Shown piece after piece: positions 1-12,171 of a DNA stretch of 64,000 nucleotides (within the stretch, counting starts at the first letter, position 1; each line of letters begins with the position of its first letter). The notes under the pieces were generated by a model that did not search any database, had not been told where the DNA came from, and saw only the letters and a list, made by a program, of their open reading frames with translations. The position numbers and the translations under genes are program-made. This stretch comes from Mesomycoplasma lagogenitalium (GTDB taxonomy: Bacteria > Bacillota_I > Bacilli_A > Mycoplasmatales > Metamycoplasmataceae): NCBI RefSeq assembly GCF_029854295.1, contig NZ_CP122979.1, positions 744,001 to 808,000 on the forward strand, in the 5' to 3' direction.

Positions 1-330
1 TAAAAAATCATAGGCATATTCAATTGCTTCATTTTTAAAATAATCACCAATTGAAAAGTTTCCTAACATTTCAAACATTGTATGATGTCTAGTTGTAATT
101 CCGACATTTTCAATGTCATTAGTTCTTAATGATTTTTGGGAGTTAGTTAATCGATTTTTTGGTGGAATTTTTTTTCCTGAAAAATAATCTTTAAGTGTTG
201 CTACTCCTGAATTAATTCATAAAAGTGAAGGGTCGTTAATTGGAACTAGTGATTTAGTTTCAACGATTAAATGATCTTTTGATTCAAAATATTTCAATCA
301 TTTTTCTCTAATTTCTTTTGAACTGAGCAT
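1..330 (-). CDS. alaS: Alanyl-tRNA synthetase, N-terminal part (runs off the window)
   Basis: Charges tRNA-Ala with alanine in the cytoplasm. Only the first 110 codons are inside the window; the rest lies left of position 1. The translation opens [20 protein letters not shown] and contains the class II motif-2 region [19 protein letters not shown] near residues 80-100, which is diagnostic of AlaRS. It sits 10 bp downstream of mnmA on the same strand with an AAGGAG-like ribosome site, so the two are probably co-transcribed. Identity is secure; the length of the full protein cannot be judged. Confidence 0.95.
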
Positions 331-340
331 ATTTCTCCTT

Positions 341-1519
<1,179 letters not shown>

Positions 1520-1525
1520 TTATGT

Positions 1526-4399
1526 TTAAAGAACGTATAAAAGAACAATGCATAAAGTTAAAGATAAAATTCAAACTGATAATGCCATTTTAAAATATGA
1601 AGTTTTAGTTCTTTTATATTTTTGAGCGATTTTTGGATTTAATTCAATTAATGAACTAATATTATTATATTTATCAATTCTTTTTTCTCCTAAATATAAC
1701 GTTAATAGTAATAAAGAAGAAATGATGTTTGGAATTAATCAATAAAATATTTTATTAGAGAAAGTAAATAGTTTTAAATTATTTTCTAAATTACTATTTT
1801 GTGAAAATACACCTTGAAAAATAATTGTTGATAATCAATCAGAAGTTCCAATTCCACCAGGTACAGGTGAAAGATTATTTGCCATATTTAATAAAGTTTG
1901 ACCTGATAAAAATTTTATATATCAAACAAAAAAATCATAACCAGTGTGTTCTTTTAAAATTGAATTATCTATTATTAAAACAATAATAATTGAACCGTTT
2001 AATAAAAAGGATGATAATTTGTATAAAAATAAACATTCAAAGAAAAATTTTGAATCTTTAAATAGTGATTTAAATCCGTCTTTAAATTCCTGGAATTTAA
2101 TTTCTAAAAGAGTTTTTCTTCTACTTAAATCTATAAAATAATAAAATGGATTAACTGAATAAATTCATATAATTATTGAAATTATTAATTTTTGCACTCT
2201 TTTAAATGTTGAAATTAATAATATGATTAAAAATAGAATAACATTTAAAACAATTCCTAATGCCATAAAAATTAATGTAATTATTTTTTCTGGATTTATA
2301 TCCATTATTAAAACATCTTTATATAAATATAATCCCAAAGGAATGAAAATTAACGATGTAAATAAAATTGTTATTTGATGAAAAAGAGAAGAAACGGCGA
2401 AAGTTGATGCAAGCGCTTGCTTATTATACCCTTTTTTTTGTAAATATCAATATGATGCTAGATCACCACCGAATGAAAATGGAGTGATATTTTGCACAAT
2501 TGTAGAAATGAAAACAGATAAAAGTGCATGTTTTATTAAAATTTTAACTTTTTGTCGCTTTAAAATTCTAAATACCATTATTGAATAAAGAAAGTAATGA
2601 ATTAAATTTGTAAACACAATTATTAGTGAATAAGTTCTTAAAGTTAAATTCGCTAAAAAGACATCATAAAAAGTTTTAAAAATTCCAAAAAAACCTAAAT
2701 CATTACTATCATCGGTTTTATAAATTGTTTGAAATAGAATGACAAAAACTAATAAAATTATGACCCCAAATGAAAAGAACTTTAAAATATTTTTTCATTT
2801 ATTAGTTTCAACAATTTTCATTTTATTAGAAAAATCAATAATTTCATTTTTTATTTTTTCTTCTTTTTTTACAATATTTTTATAAGAATTTTCTTTTGTT
2901 TCTAATGAAAAAATATTTACTTCTAAACTATTTTTTAACTTATTAAATTTTAAATTAATTCTTTCTTTTGTTTCTAAAGCAAGATGAATATCAATTTCCC
3001 GTTTATTAATGTTTTTTATTTCTTGACTAATATTGGTTCTAGTTAATTTATAAGAAGCAATTTCCCGTTCTTTTCTTATGGTTTTAACATATTCTAAAAA
3101 GGAATTATAAGAAATTAATGCACTTGTATGAAATGCTCTTTCACGATTATTTTCGTAATAAATTTTTTTTAAGTATTGAAAAATATTAATTTTTTTATTT
3201 TTAAAATACTCGAGCATTTTAATAATTAAAACTGTGTTAGAAACGCTTTCAAATCCTGTTATTTTTCCTTTATTTTTTTTAATTATTGAAATTACTTTTC
3301 CATCATACACATAAACTTCCTTTTCGGGAATTTCGTTTTTAAATTTAAATATAAAATCATAAATCGAATAAATATCACGTTTAATTATTGTATTTTCATT
3401 TCCGCTTCTTTTAACAAAATCAGAAATATAATTAGAAACTGGATTTAAAAAATAAAAGGGAGTTGTTTGAAAATTACTATTATTTGATAAATATTCAATT
3501 ATTAACATATTTAAATCACTAATAGAAATATGATGGAATTTTAATTTATTTTTTATTAAAATAAGTTTTTTATTAAATTCTTTGTTAATATAAAAAATTG
3601 CATCATTTTTACTTCCGCTTTCTTTTGTTAAAATTTTTCTTATTAATGTTTTTTCATTAATGCGTTTTTTATTTTCTGTATTTTTATACTTTTTTAACTT
3701 TAATGAAGTGCTTAAATCTTCAAAATTAAAGATATTTTCTTCATCGTTTACATCGGAGTAAATTGTCGCTTTTAGTTTTAATTTTTTATTAACAATATTT
3801 AAATTTTTATTATTTAAAATTGGATTATTATTAATTCTGTTAATTTTTAAACTATTATTAAGAAATGATTTAACTTCAACATTACTAATTTCGGTTAATG
3901 TTCTTTTATTTAAAAATTTTTCTTCATCAGTTGATAATTTTTCTCAATTGTTTTTTCTGAAAACGATTTTATAAAATTCAGAACTTTTATCTTTTAAAAT
4001 AAAAATAACAAAATCATATTCATTATTAACAACTTCATTCATCGCTAAATCTGAAGATAAATTTAATTCTTCATCAATACTGAAAACAACATTATAGGGA
4101 TTGGCTAATAAAACTTTAGAAAATATTTCTTTAAATGCATAACAAATGTCATCATTTGCACCATAAATAAAAATGTTTTTATTTTTTTTATCTTTTTCTA
4201 ATAATTGTCTTAATAATAATGCCTTGATAATAATAACATTTTCGTTTAATTCCTGTTTAGCATCTCCTAATCTTGCTAATATTTCTGAGGAAATAATATC
4301 AACAGTTTTAACTGATTCGTTTCAAAATAAATTGTCATAGTGATTTATATTTTGCAAATTAAAATCTTCTACTTTAATTGACTGTTTTTCTCTTTCCAT
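1526..4399 (-). CDS. Flippase-like (UPF0104/LPG-synthase membrane domain) protein with N-terminal phosphohexomutase-like domain
   Basis: A 957-residue protein once TGA is read as Trp. The C-terminal ~400 residues form a multi-span membrane domain of the lysylphosphatidylglycerol-synthase TM/UPF0104 family, with FSFGGDLASYWYLQKKGYNK and NNLSPVPGGIGTSDW as the two family hallmarks. The N-terminal ~550 residues resemble phosphohexomutases by pattern: ENVIIIKALLLRQLL then IFIYGANDD, and later GFESVSNTVLIIKMLEYFK. The catalytic serine segment TASHNP is replaced by ILKDKS, so that part is probably inactive. The membrane assignment is firm; the mutase relation is my inference. It follows scpB by 11 bp and ends at its own terminator. 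Confidence 0.75.
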
Positions 4400-4410
4400 G
4401 ACTTGCCTTA

Positions 4411-5004
4411 TTATTTATCTTCTCTTTGTGAGCCAAAAAGATCAAATGCTTCTTCGATTTGCTCTTCATCAAATTCTCCTGAAGTTTCAGTAAATTGATC
4501 AAATTCAACAAATTTAGGTAAATCTTGCAATGATTTTAATTTAAAATAGTCGTAAAATCTATTAGTAATGCCGTATAAAATTGGTTGTCCAACAGTTGGT
4601 GAAATTCCTACTTCTTCAATAATTCCTTTCATTAATAAAGAAGCAACAATTGCATCAGATGCAACTCCACGAATTTCACTAATCATCGATCTTGTTACTG
4701 GTTGTTTATAAGCAACGATTGCTGCTGTTTCAATTGCGGCATTTGATAATTTATGTCTTCTTGTAATGGTAACTAAATCTGATAAATATTCTTTATATTC
4801 TTCTCTAGTAGCAAATTTAAATACATCATTAAATTCAACAACATAAATTCCTCTATCTAATTTATTAAAACTATCTAAAAATCTTTTTAATAAACTTCTT
4901 GCTTCATTAACGGTATTTAATTTTAAAACTTGTTGTAATTGTTCTGAAGATATTCCATCTTCTCCTTGCATATACATTAATACTTCTATAATTTTATTTT
5001 TCAT
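4411..5004 (-). CDS. scpB: Segregation and condensation protein B
   Basis: Kleisin-associated winged-helix subunit of the SMC-ScpAB complex for chromosome condensation. The 197-residue product carries the characteristic AAIVAYKQPVTRSMISEIRG near residues 90-110 and QPILYGITNRFYDYFKL after it. Its start overlaps the end of scpA by 11 bp, the usual arrangement, and implies translational coupling. The acidic C-terminus is ordinary for the family. Confidence 0.96.
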   Translation of the reverse strand: MKNKIIEVLMYMQGEDGISSEQLQQVLKLNTVNEARSLLKRFLDSFNKLDRGIYVVEFNDVFKFATREEYKEYLSDLVTITRRHKLSNAAIETAAIVAYKQPVTRSMISEIRGVASDAIVASLLMKGIIEEVGISPTVGQPILYGITNRFYDYFKLKSLQDLPKFVEFDQFTETSGEFDEEQIEEAFDLFGSQREDK

Positions 5005-5812
5005 AGTTTGGTCCTTTTTCGATTTTTATAATTCCAAATTGTTCGTCTTGCGATAAAATGATTTCTTCTTTTCTACTCATATCTAAAAGAGCGATTAATG
5101 TTATAACAAAATGCTTAATTGAAGGTACTGAAAATACCATTTCAAATGTTACTTTTCCATATTGAGTAAATAAATTTCTAATCATTTTCATTTGGTCGCC
5201 AGGAGTAACATTAACACTATCAATTTTTATTTGTCTTAATTTTTCAGCGTGTAGCCTTTCAAACATCATAGTTAAAACTTGAGTTAATTTAGTTTTAGAT
5301 GAATTTCCATCCACCGCTGTTCTATCAATGGGTCTAATAAAAGGTTCTAAATTAGATGGTTTTTTAATGTAAATTAATGCTCGTTTTTCTTCTTGTTCTC
5401 TTAAAAGCGCAAAAATTGGTTTAAATTGTTGATATTCAGCTAATAATCTTAGTAATTTTGCCTTATCTTCTTCTATTTCCTGATCGATAACTTCATCTTT
5501 TTCAGCTAATAACATTCTTGCTTTAATTTGAATTAAAGTTGCTGCCATAACTAAATAATCAGTTGCAATTTCAAAATGTGTATCTTTAATTTTATCAATA
5601 ATTCTTAAATAATCAGTTGCTAATTCTGCTAAATTAATTTCAAAAATATCAACATTTTTTTCTTTAACTAGAGATAATAATAAATCAAGAGGTCCGCTAA
5701 AATTTTCAATATTAATATCAGTGTCATTTTTAAGAGTATCTTGCGATACTTCTGCTTCATTATTCATTTCTAATGCTTCTTTATCTTTTTCATTTACTTC
5801 ATTAGTGTTCAT
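4994..5812 (-). CDS. scpA: Segregation and condensation protein A (kleisin)
   Basis: Kleisin that bridges the SMC heads. The 272-residue product has a ~30-residue acidic N-terminal extension, then the hallmark FSGPLDLLLSLVKEKNVDIF (about residues 38-57), YLVMAATLIQIKARMLL, and a C-terminal winged helix with the segment FVITLIALLDMSRKEEIILSQ. The start codon shares a base with the plsC stop (TAATG), so plsC, scpA, scpB and the next gene form one operon. Confidence 0.96.
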   Translation of the reverse strand: MNTNEVNEKDKEALEMNNEAEVSQDTLKNDTDINIENFSGPLDLLLSLVKEKNVDIFEINLAELATDYLRIIDKIKDTHFEIATDYLVMAATLIQIKARMLLAEKDEVIDQEIEEDKAKLLRLLAEYQQFKPIFALLREQEEKRALIYIKKPSNLEPFIRPIDRTAVDGNSSKTKLTQVLTMMFERLHAEKLRQIKIDSVNVTPGDQMKMIRNLFTQYGKVTFEMVFSVPSIKHFVITLIALLDMSRKEEIILSQDEQFGIIKIEKGPNYEK

Positions 5813-6588
5813 TATTTATTTCCTTTATTTTTTCTTTTTTCTGGAAGCCCTTTTACATATTTTGAAGAAATAATTTGTTTAACTCTGCTTGCTATCGCTT
5901 CGTTTGTTTGTGTTGAAAATTCAGATGCTTTAATGGGGTTATGAACAATAACATCAACAACTAACTTTTTACTTCTAGAAGTATCAAAAATTGCACCACT
6001 ATTATTAATTGTAATAGGAACAATTGGTAAATAATTTTTCTTAGCAACTCTAAATGCCCCTGCTTTAAAATCTTGCATTTCTCCGTCTTTTGTTCTTGTT
6101 CCTTCTGGAAAAATAATTCCATAAGTTTTATTTTCTTTTACAAATCTTCCAAAATCATCAATTGTTTTTACTGATTCTTTTATTTTTGATCTATCAATAA
6201 AAAATGTGTCAATTAATTCTAAAATATTTCTTGCTGTTTTTTTGGATTTTAACTCCACTTTTGCTAAAAAAGTTGCAATTCTTCTTGTGTCTTTTGGATT
6301 TTCTAATGATGCTTGCAAAGCATTAAAAAGAACGAATGAATCACCATTAGAAACATGATTGGCAACTACCAGAACTCCACCTTTAGTAATTTTTTCTTTC
6401 CCAATTACATTTATTTCCACATTAAATAATTTTAATAATTTTGAACTATATTTTAAAATTAAATCATTTCTAAATTGAGCAGTTAATTCTTCTTTACCTT
6501 TTCTATATTTTTTTGATAACTTTCTTATTTTGTTTAATCTATAAAGTCAGGGCAAACTAAATAATGCTAGTTTTATTTTTATATTCAT
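5812..6588 (-). CDS. plsC: 1-acyl-sn-glycerol-3-phosphate acyltransferase
   Basis: Makes phosphatidic acid for membrane lipids. A 258-residue protein if the upstream ATG at 6588 is used; it reads through one TGA (Trp) and adds about 55 basic residues to the conserved core. The acyltransferase motif NHVSNGDSF (NHX4D) and the second motif FPEGTRTK are both present. The 6588 start follows a GGAG site and overlaps the end of acpS by 32 bp. A start at 6420 would also keep the catalytic core but lacks the overlap logic. Confidence 0.93.
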
Positions 6589-6886
6589 ATAATGTCTCCT
6601 TTACAACAAATGCTACAATACTTTCTCCTTCGCTTGAAGTCGAAATTAAAAAATTTTTAAAAAAATATCTTCTATTTTGCTTTAAGATGCTAATTTTATT
6701 AAATTCATAGTAGGAATTATCTGCTTTAAATATCGCTTCTTTTATCGCTCATCTAGTTGCTAAAAATTTATCTTTTTCATCTATTTGATCGTATTCTATC
6801 ATTTCACTATCTGAAAGTATTTTTTTTGCAAAATCTCGTGATTTATTTTTAAATCTTGAAATATAAGTAATATCAATTCCTATCAT
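6557..6886 (-). CDS. acpS: Holo-[acyl-carrier-protein] synthase
   Basis: Transfers 4'-phosphopantetheine to acyl carrier protein. The 109-residue product has GIDITYISRF at residues 3-12 with the metal-binding Asp, and ATRWAIKEAIFKA in the middle, matching the family WxxKEAxxKA signature with a UGA-coded Trp. It is first in the acpS-plsC-scpA-scpB unit and overlaps plsC by 32 bp. It is divergent from recU, with a conspicuous palindrome between them. Confidence 0.93.
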
Positions 6887-6940
6887 ATATAAATTATTAT
6901 AAACTTTTTTTTATTTTTCAAAAGCAAGAGAAAGGGCAAA

Positions 6941-6974
6941 AATTTAGGAAAATTGCCATAGTTTTTCCTAAATT
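6941..6974. promoter_or_regulatory. 12-bp dyad between acpS and recU, shared with uvrC upstream region
   Basis: Perfect inverted repeat AATTTAGGAAAA/TTTTCCTAAATT with a 10-base spacer, lying between two divergent genes and about 45 bp before recU. A near-identical dyad lies at 24141-24175 before uvrC. An operator is inferred; no poly-T run typical of a terminator follows it on the recU side. Confidence 0.5.
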
Positions 6975-7019
6975 AGTTTTTTTTCTGCCTAAAAATCGAT
7001 TTTTTGCACATATATTTAT

Positions 7020-7511
7020 ATGACAAATAAAAATCGAGGAATGATATTAGAAGTAATTATCAATAAAACTATTAAGTTTTACAATGATAATAATATAGCT
7101 ATATTTCAAAAAAAGAATCTAGATATATCTTTTAAAAAAGTTACAGCAAAAAATAACGAATTAGAAAATGCAATTATTTCTAAAAAAAGTACTGTTGATT
7201 ATTATGGTATTTATAAAGGAATGTTTATATGTTTTGAAGCAAAAAGTACTAATGAAAATTTTTTACCTTGAAGCAATATAAAAGAACATCAAATAAAATA
7301 TTTGAAAAAAATTAAAGAACATGGAGGCATTTCTTTTTTTATCATTTTATTTAAACATTTAGAAAGGTTTTTTATTTTATCAATTGACAAAATTGATTTA
7401 AAATCTAAAAAAGAAGTAATTAATATTTTATTTTTAGAAAAAAATGGTTATGAAATTGAATTAATGTATCCTGGAATAATTGATTTTGTTAATTTATTGC
7501 AATATTTATAA
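7020..7511 (+). CDS. recU: Holliday junction resolvase RecU
   Basis: Resolves four-way DNA junctions in recombination and chromosome segregation. The 163-residue product shows NRGMILEVIINKTIKFY near the N-terminus, STVDYYGIYKGMFICFEAKS in the centre (catalytic Asp and the E-x-K pair), and, after a UGA-coded Trp at 7270, NIKEHQIKYL and GGISFFII. Length and motif order fit RecU. It is monocistronic, divergent from acpS and closed by the hairpin at 7516-7577. Confidence 0.95.
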
Positions 7512-7515
7512 AAGA

Positions 7516-7577
7516 AAAAATATCTCATTTTAAACAGAAAAGTTTTTACTTTATTTTGTTTAAAATGAGATATTTTT
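7516..7577. terminator. Bidirectional terminator between recU and hup
   Basis: About 21-bp inverted repeat (7516-7536 and 7557-7577) built around TATCTCATTTTAAACA/TGTTTAAAATGAGATA, with A-run and T-run flanks on both sides. It serves the convergent recU and hup transcripts. Confidence 0.85.
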
Positions 7578-7590
7578 ATTAAATCAAAAA

Positions 7591-7878
7591 TTATTCTTCT
7601 TTTTCTCCAGAAACAATATCTTTAAAGTTTTTAGCTGGTTTAAATTTAGGTGATTTTTTAGAAGGAATAACAAATTTTTCGTTTGTTTCTCAATGTGTTG
7701 TTTCTCTTTCTTTTTTAACTATTGAATAAAATGAACCAAATCCTGAAATCCCTACTTCTCCATTTTCAGCAACTTCAGCAATAACAACATCAACAAATGC
7801 ATTTAAAAATGCATCAGCATCTTTCATATTTAAATTAGTTTTAGCAACTATTTTTTGCAATAATTCTTTCTTTTTCAT
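7591..7878 (-). CDS. hup: HU-family nucleoid-associated protein
   Basis: Small DNA-bending protein of 95 residues. It begins MKKKELLQKIVAKTNLNMKD, has GEVGISGFGSFYSI in the beta-arm region, and after a UGA-coded Trp a C-terminus with KFKPAKNFKD, as in HU/IHF proteins. It is the last gene of the replication operon, 8 bp after der, and ends at the shared terminator. Confidence 0.95.
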
Positions 7879-7886
7879 ATCTTCTC

Positions 7887-9200
7887 CTATATTGTATTTT
7901 TTTCATTTTTATTTTTTAATATTAATTTTAAAGGAGTTCCTCTAAAATCAAAATATTCTCTTAGTTGATTTTCTAAATATCTTAAATAAGAAAAATGGGC
8001 ATATTCTTTATTGTTTACAAAGAGTAAAAATGTTGGAATTTTAGCATCGACTTGTTTAATAAACGAAATTTCAAGTCTTTTTCCCTTTAAAGACGGAGCG
8101 GGTTTACTTACTTGAATTTCCACTAAAACTTCATTTAGTAAATTAGCACTAATTTTTCTTTCTAAGTTTTTTTTCACAAGCAAAATTTGCTCTTTTAATT
8201 TCTCAAGTCTATTAGAATTAATAGCTGAAATAAATACCACTGGTGCTCAATCTAAGAATTTATAATTTTTTCTCAAATCTTTTTCAAATTTAGCCATTGT
8301 ATTGGTTTCTTTGTGAATTAGATCTCATTTGTTAACAACTAAAATAATTGGTTTATTTTCTTCAAAAGCATATCCTGCCAAACGCGAATCGAAATGACTT
8401 AATTCTTTAGTTGCATCTATAATTATAAGCGATAAATCCGATTCTGCTAAGGAACTCATCGCCCTCATTAATGCATAATGATCAACTGATTCAACTAACT
8501 TGGATTTTCTAGTAATTCCGGCGGTGTCAATGATTGTAAAAATTTGATCTTCAATTTGCATTTGCGAAACGATTGAATCTCTAGTGGTTCCAGCAATCGG
8601 AGAAACAATCGATCTATTTTCTTTTAATAGTGCATTTAATAGTGATGATTTACCTGCATTGGGTTTTCCAATAATTGATAATTTAAATTTTCCTTCATCA
8701 CTAGATTGTGAAAAATCTAAGTGATTAATTACTTCATCTAATAAATCACCAATTCCTTCACTATGAATTGCTGAAATTGGATAATATTTTTCAAAACCTA
8801 ATTTATAAATGGAATAATCAAAATCTTTATTTCCCTCAAGTTTGTTGCAACAAACGACTATTTTTTTGCCGCTTTTTCTAAGCATATTGACAACAAAAAA
8901 ATCATCTTTATCAATTTCCGCTCTTCCATCAAGAACCAAAATGATAACTTGTGCTTCTTCGATTGCAATTTGTGCTTGAACTCTGATTTGCTCTTGAAAT
9001 GGTTTATCTTCAATTTCTATTCCGCCAGTATCTATTACCTTAATTTTTTTATCTAACCATTGAATTTCCTCATATAATCTATCTCTAGTAACACCTGGTT
9101 GATCATAAACAATTGAAACTCTTTTACCAATTAACTTATTAAAAAGAGTTGATTTACCTACATTAGGTTTCCCGACAATTGCAACTACATTATTATTCAT
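7887..9200 (-). CDS. der: Ribosome-assembly GTPase Der (EngA)
   Basis: Double GTPase for 50S subunit maturation. The 437-residue product has two G domains: GKPNVGKST near residue 10 and GKPNAGKSS near 180, each with its own G3 (DTGGI; DTAGI) and NKxD-type motif (CNKLE; NKWD with UGA-coded Trp). The C-terminal KH-like domain ends with FRGTPLKLILK. I chose ATG 9200 over 9218: it overlaps the cmk stop by 8 bp and has an AAAGAG site upstream. Confidence 0.96.
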
Positions 9201-9876
9201 CTTTAACTCTTTCGTCAATTAATGATGAAACTTTTTCAGTAACTTGCTCAAAAGTTAAATCAGTTGAATCAATTAAAACAGAATCTTCAGTTTTATATAA
9301 AGGATCGTGTTCGCGATTCATATCTTGAAAGTCCCGTTTTTTAATTTCATTTAATAATTGTTCATAATCAGAACTATAACCTAATTCTTTATTTTGTTTC
9401 AATCGTCTTTTAGCACGAATTTCTGGCGATGCTCATAAAAAAATCTTTAGTTCTGCATCTTTTAAAACAACAGATGTTGTATCTCTACCATCCATAATAA
9501 TTCCTTTATTTTTGGCAGCATATGCTTGTAGAAAATCAACAATTTGTTTTCTTATTATTTTATATTTAGAAACATAACTAGCTCATCAAGAAATTTCATC
9601 CATTCTTAATTTATCGGAAACATTTTTATTTTGTAATAAAACATTTCCATTTTCATCTAGTGAAATATATTCAATTTTTCAATTATCCAAAACAAATTGT
9701 TCATTAGCAATTAGTTCTAGGTTTTTATTATATTTTTCATAAAAATAGTATGCCACAGCACGATAAAATGATCCAGTATTAATAAATTTTAATCCATATT
9801 TTTTGGAGATAAAATTAGAAATCGTCGATTTACCTACTCCTGATGGTCCGTCTATAGCAATGTTAATTTTTTTCAT
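9193..9876 (-). CDS. cmk: Cytidylate kinase
   Basis: Phosphorylates CMP and dCMP. The 227-residue product starts [18 protein letters not shown], with the P-loop at residues 9-17, followed by [15 protein letters not shown] and, via UGA Trp codons, the [10 protein letters not shown] region on the minus strand near 9480. It lies between a hypothetical gene (14-bp overlap) and der (8-bp overlap), the usual cmk-der pairing. Confidence 0.95.
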
Positions 9877-10267
9877 TTTTCTCCTTGTTATTAATAGATA
9901 TTTTACTAATATTTTCAATTTCTTGATCAAAAATATGTAAACTTAAATCATTTTTTTCTAAAAATGAAAAATCATTAATTAATTCTTGATCAAATTTCTC
10001 TATTTCTTTTTCAATTTTATATAACTCAGATAGATTTAAATGTGAAATTAAATCTAAATTTTTATAACTAGGATCAACGGCATTTATCTCTATTTTTTCA
10101 ATGATTTTTTTATGGTCAAAATTTTGAATATATTTTTCAATAACTTCTAAATATTTTTTTGTATTTACATTGAAATTTAAAAATGATTTATAAAAAAAAG
10201 AACCTCCATAAATAGATTCTCTATATTTTTTAAATTTCTTCACTCTTGTTTCTTGATTATTATCCAT
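9863..10267 (-). CDS. Hypothetical charged protein upstream of cmk
   Basis: A 134-residue Lys/Glu/Asn-rich protein that I do not recognise. It has no membrane segment or signal peptide; the stretch from about residue 80 ([20 protein letters not shown]) looks helical and amphipathic. It is embedded in the replication operon, 15 bp after dnaI and overlapping cmk by 14 bp, so it is very likely translated. Nothing in the sequence assigns a function. Confidence 0.75.
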   Translation of the reverse strand: MDNNQETRVKKFKKYRESIYGGSFFYKSFLNFNVNTKKYLEVIEKYIQNFDHKKIIEKIEINAVDPSYKNLDLISHLNLSELYKIEKEIEKFDQELINDFSFLEKNDLSLHIFDQEIENISKISINNKEKNEKN

Positions 10268-10282
10268 ACTGTAAATTATATA

Positions 10283-11170
10283 TTAATTAATGTCTGTTTT
10301 TCTTAAATTTTCACCTTTTATTAAAAAAGATTTTGATAATGTTCCAATTCTTTCTATCAATCTTTTAGATTTATCGCGATCTATTTCATCTGTTTTAGAA
10401 TCTTTTGCCTCTATTTCTAATAATTTTTTCAATGAAAAATTTGATGAAAAATAAGTTATTTTTTTAAAATTCATTCGATGATCCAATACTAAAAATAAAA
10501 ATGAATCTCTAAATCAAGAAGAAATTTTTTCTGCACCTAAATCATCTAAAAATAAAACATCTACCTCTTTCATTGCTTTAAGAATTGAATTACTATTAAA
10601 ATTAGGATCTTTTCAACCGTTTATAATATAACTTTTTAGTTCTGGAACATTTAAAAAAGCTACAGTATTTTTCCTTTTTTTAGCAATATGTACAGCAATT
10701 GCCTTTAAAAAAGTACTTTTTCCAATTCCGGCGTCTCCATATAAATATATTCCTTGATTTTTTAATTTGTTAAAATTTATTAAAATTTCTTGAAATCTTG
10801 AATTTAAATTCTTATCTTTTTGATCATTTTCTTTTACTAATTTTTGCAAATCTAACTCAGTATCTAAATTTGTTATTTCGGTTAATCAAAATTTTTCTTT
10901 ATATAAATTTTTCTTTCTTTCTTTTGAAGGAACATAAATCTTTTGCAACTTATTATCAATTTTTTTAATAGTGATTAAATAATCTTGACTTTCATCTAAC
11001 ATTTGAATAAATAAACTAATATTGTTATAAAGTTCCTGAAAACTGATATTTTCAGTTTTTATAACTTCCTTAATTCTCTCATTTTGCACTAGTGCTTCAA
11101 TAATTTTTTGCTTTTCTTTTTCAATATCTAAATTAAGTTCATTAGAAATTATATTTTCGTATTTACTCAT
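10283..11170 (-). CDS. dnaI: Primosomal helicase loader DnaI
   Basis: AAA+ ATPase that loads the replicative helicase. The 295-residue product has an alpha-helical N-terminal domain, then GIYLYGDAGIGKSTFLKAIA (Walker A), and VDVLFLDDLGAE (Walker B) downstream. Several Trp codons are TGA. The start ATG at 11170 overlaps the stop of the dnaB-like gene as ATGAGTAA. Gene order and domain layout match the Bacillus-type primosome. Confidence 0.92.
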
Positions 11171-12131
11171 CTTTTTCATCCTGAACAATAATACTTAAAA
11201 TGTCATCTAATTTCATTGATGCAGTATTATTTAAAGAACTATCATAAGTATATGAAAAATCTTCAAAAAATGGTTGCTCAACATCATTTGAACTTTTGCT
11301 TTTGAAAATATCGGTTTGTTTATTTTTAAAATCCAAGGCTTCAGATAACTCTGCTTTTATATAATTTGCTTCAAAAATTTCTTTTTTAATTAAGTCCTTA
11401 GCAATTGTTTCAAAATAAGAAATATTTAATTTATCGTTAACTTTAAAGCAAAAATCAATAATTTCATTAATTGCTTTTTGATTAAAATGAGTTAAATATT
11501 TATTAATTTTTTTAACTGTTGAAGGTTTTGCAACTCTTTTAGTTAAAAATTCAATGTATTTTTCGGTATTTCGATCATCTTTTTCAGAATTTGTTTTTTT
11601 AGTTTCATGTTTAGTTTCTAAATTATTTTCAAAAATAATTTTTGATTTTGACTCTAAATTAATCGGAAATACTTCGTAAAATTTTGCACTAACATCTTCA
11701 TATTCATCTTTACTAATTGATTTAGGTTGAAATTTAGCGATTAGTTTTTCTAAATTTTCTACACCAATTTTATCTTCAATTTTGGACATTAAAAGTCTAT
11801 TTTGTAAAATTAAATCAATTTCTAATGGTTTTTTAACTAAAATTAAATATTCATTATAATATTCACTAAAAAAGGTTCTAATTAAACCGACTGCTTCTAA
11901 AAATTTTTTCGATTTATTAAATCTCTCTTCTTTAATATTAATTTGAGAAAATAATTCATTTTTAGTTATAGTTGTTTGATAATCAAAATTATTATCTTTA
12001 ACTTTACTATTTAAATGGGAAAATAAAATAACCGCACTTGTTCCTATTAATGGTAGATAAAAAGAATTGATGATTTCCATATCATAATCAGTAATTCTCT
12101 TCTCAACTTCAATTTTAAAATTCTCGTTCAT
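11163..12131 (-). CDS. dnaB: DnaB/DnaD-type replication initiation and membrane attachment protein
   Basis: Primosome protein related to Bacillus DnaB. The 322-residue product has an N-terminal winged-helix-like domain (FYLPLIGTSAVILFSHLNSK near residue 20) and a C-terminal DDBH-like helical domain near TVKKINKYLTHFNQKAINEI and FETIAKDLIKKEI. GGAGGAAAATAAA precedes ATG 12131, so an earlier ATG at 12146 lies inside the ribosome site and was rejected. The placement directly before dnaI supports the call. Confidence 0.85.
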   Translation of the reverse strand: MNENFKIEVEKRITDYDMEIINSFYLPLIGTSAVILFSHLNSKVKDNNFDYQTTITKNELFSQINIKEERFNKSKKFLEAVGLIRTFFSEYYNEYLILVKKPLEIDLILQNRLLMSKIEDKIGVENLEKLIAKFQPKSISKDEYEDVSAKFYEVFPINLESKSKIIFENNLETKHETKKTNSEKDDRNTEKYIEFLTKRVAKPSTVKKINKYLTHFNQKAINEIIDFCFKVNDKLNISYFETIAKDLIKKEIFEANYIKAELSEALDFKNKQTDIFKSKSSNDVEQPFFEDFSYTYDSSLNNTASMKLDDILSIIVQDEKDE

Positions 12132-12171
12132 TTTATTTTCCTCCAAATCTTGTAAAAATATTTTAATACAC

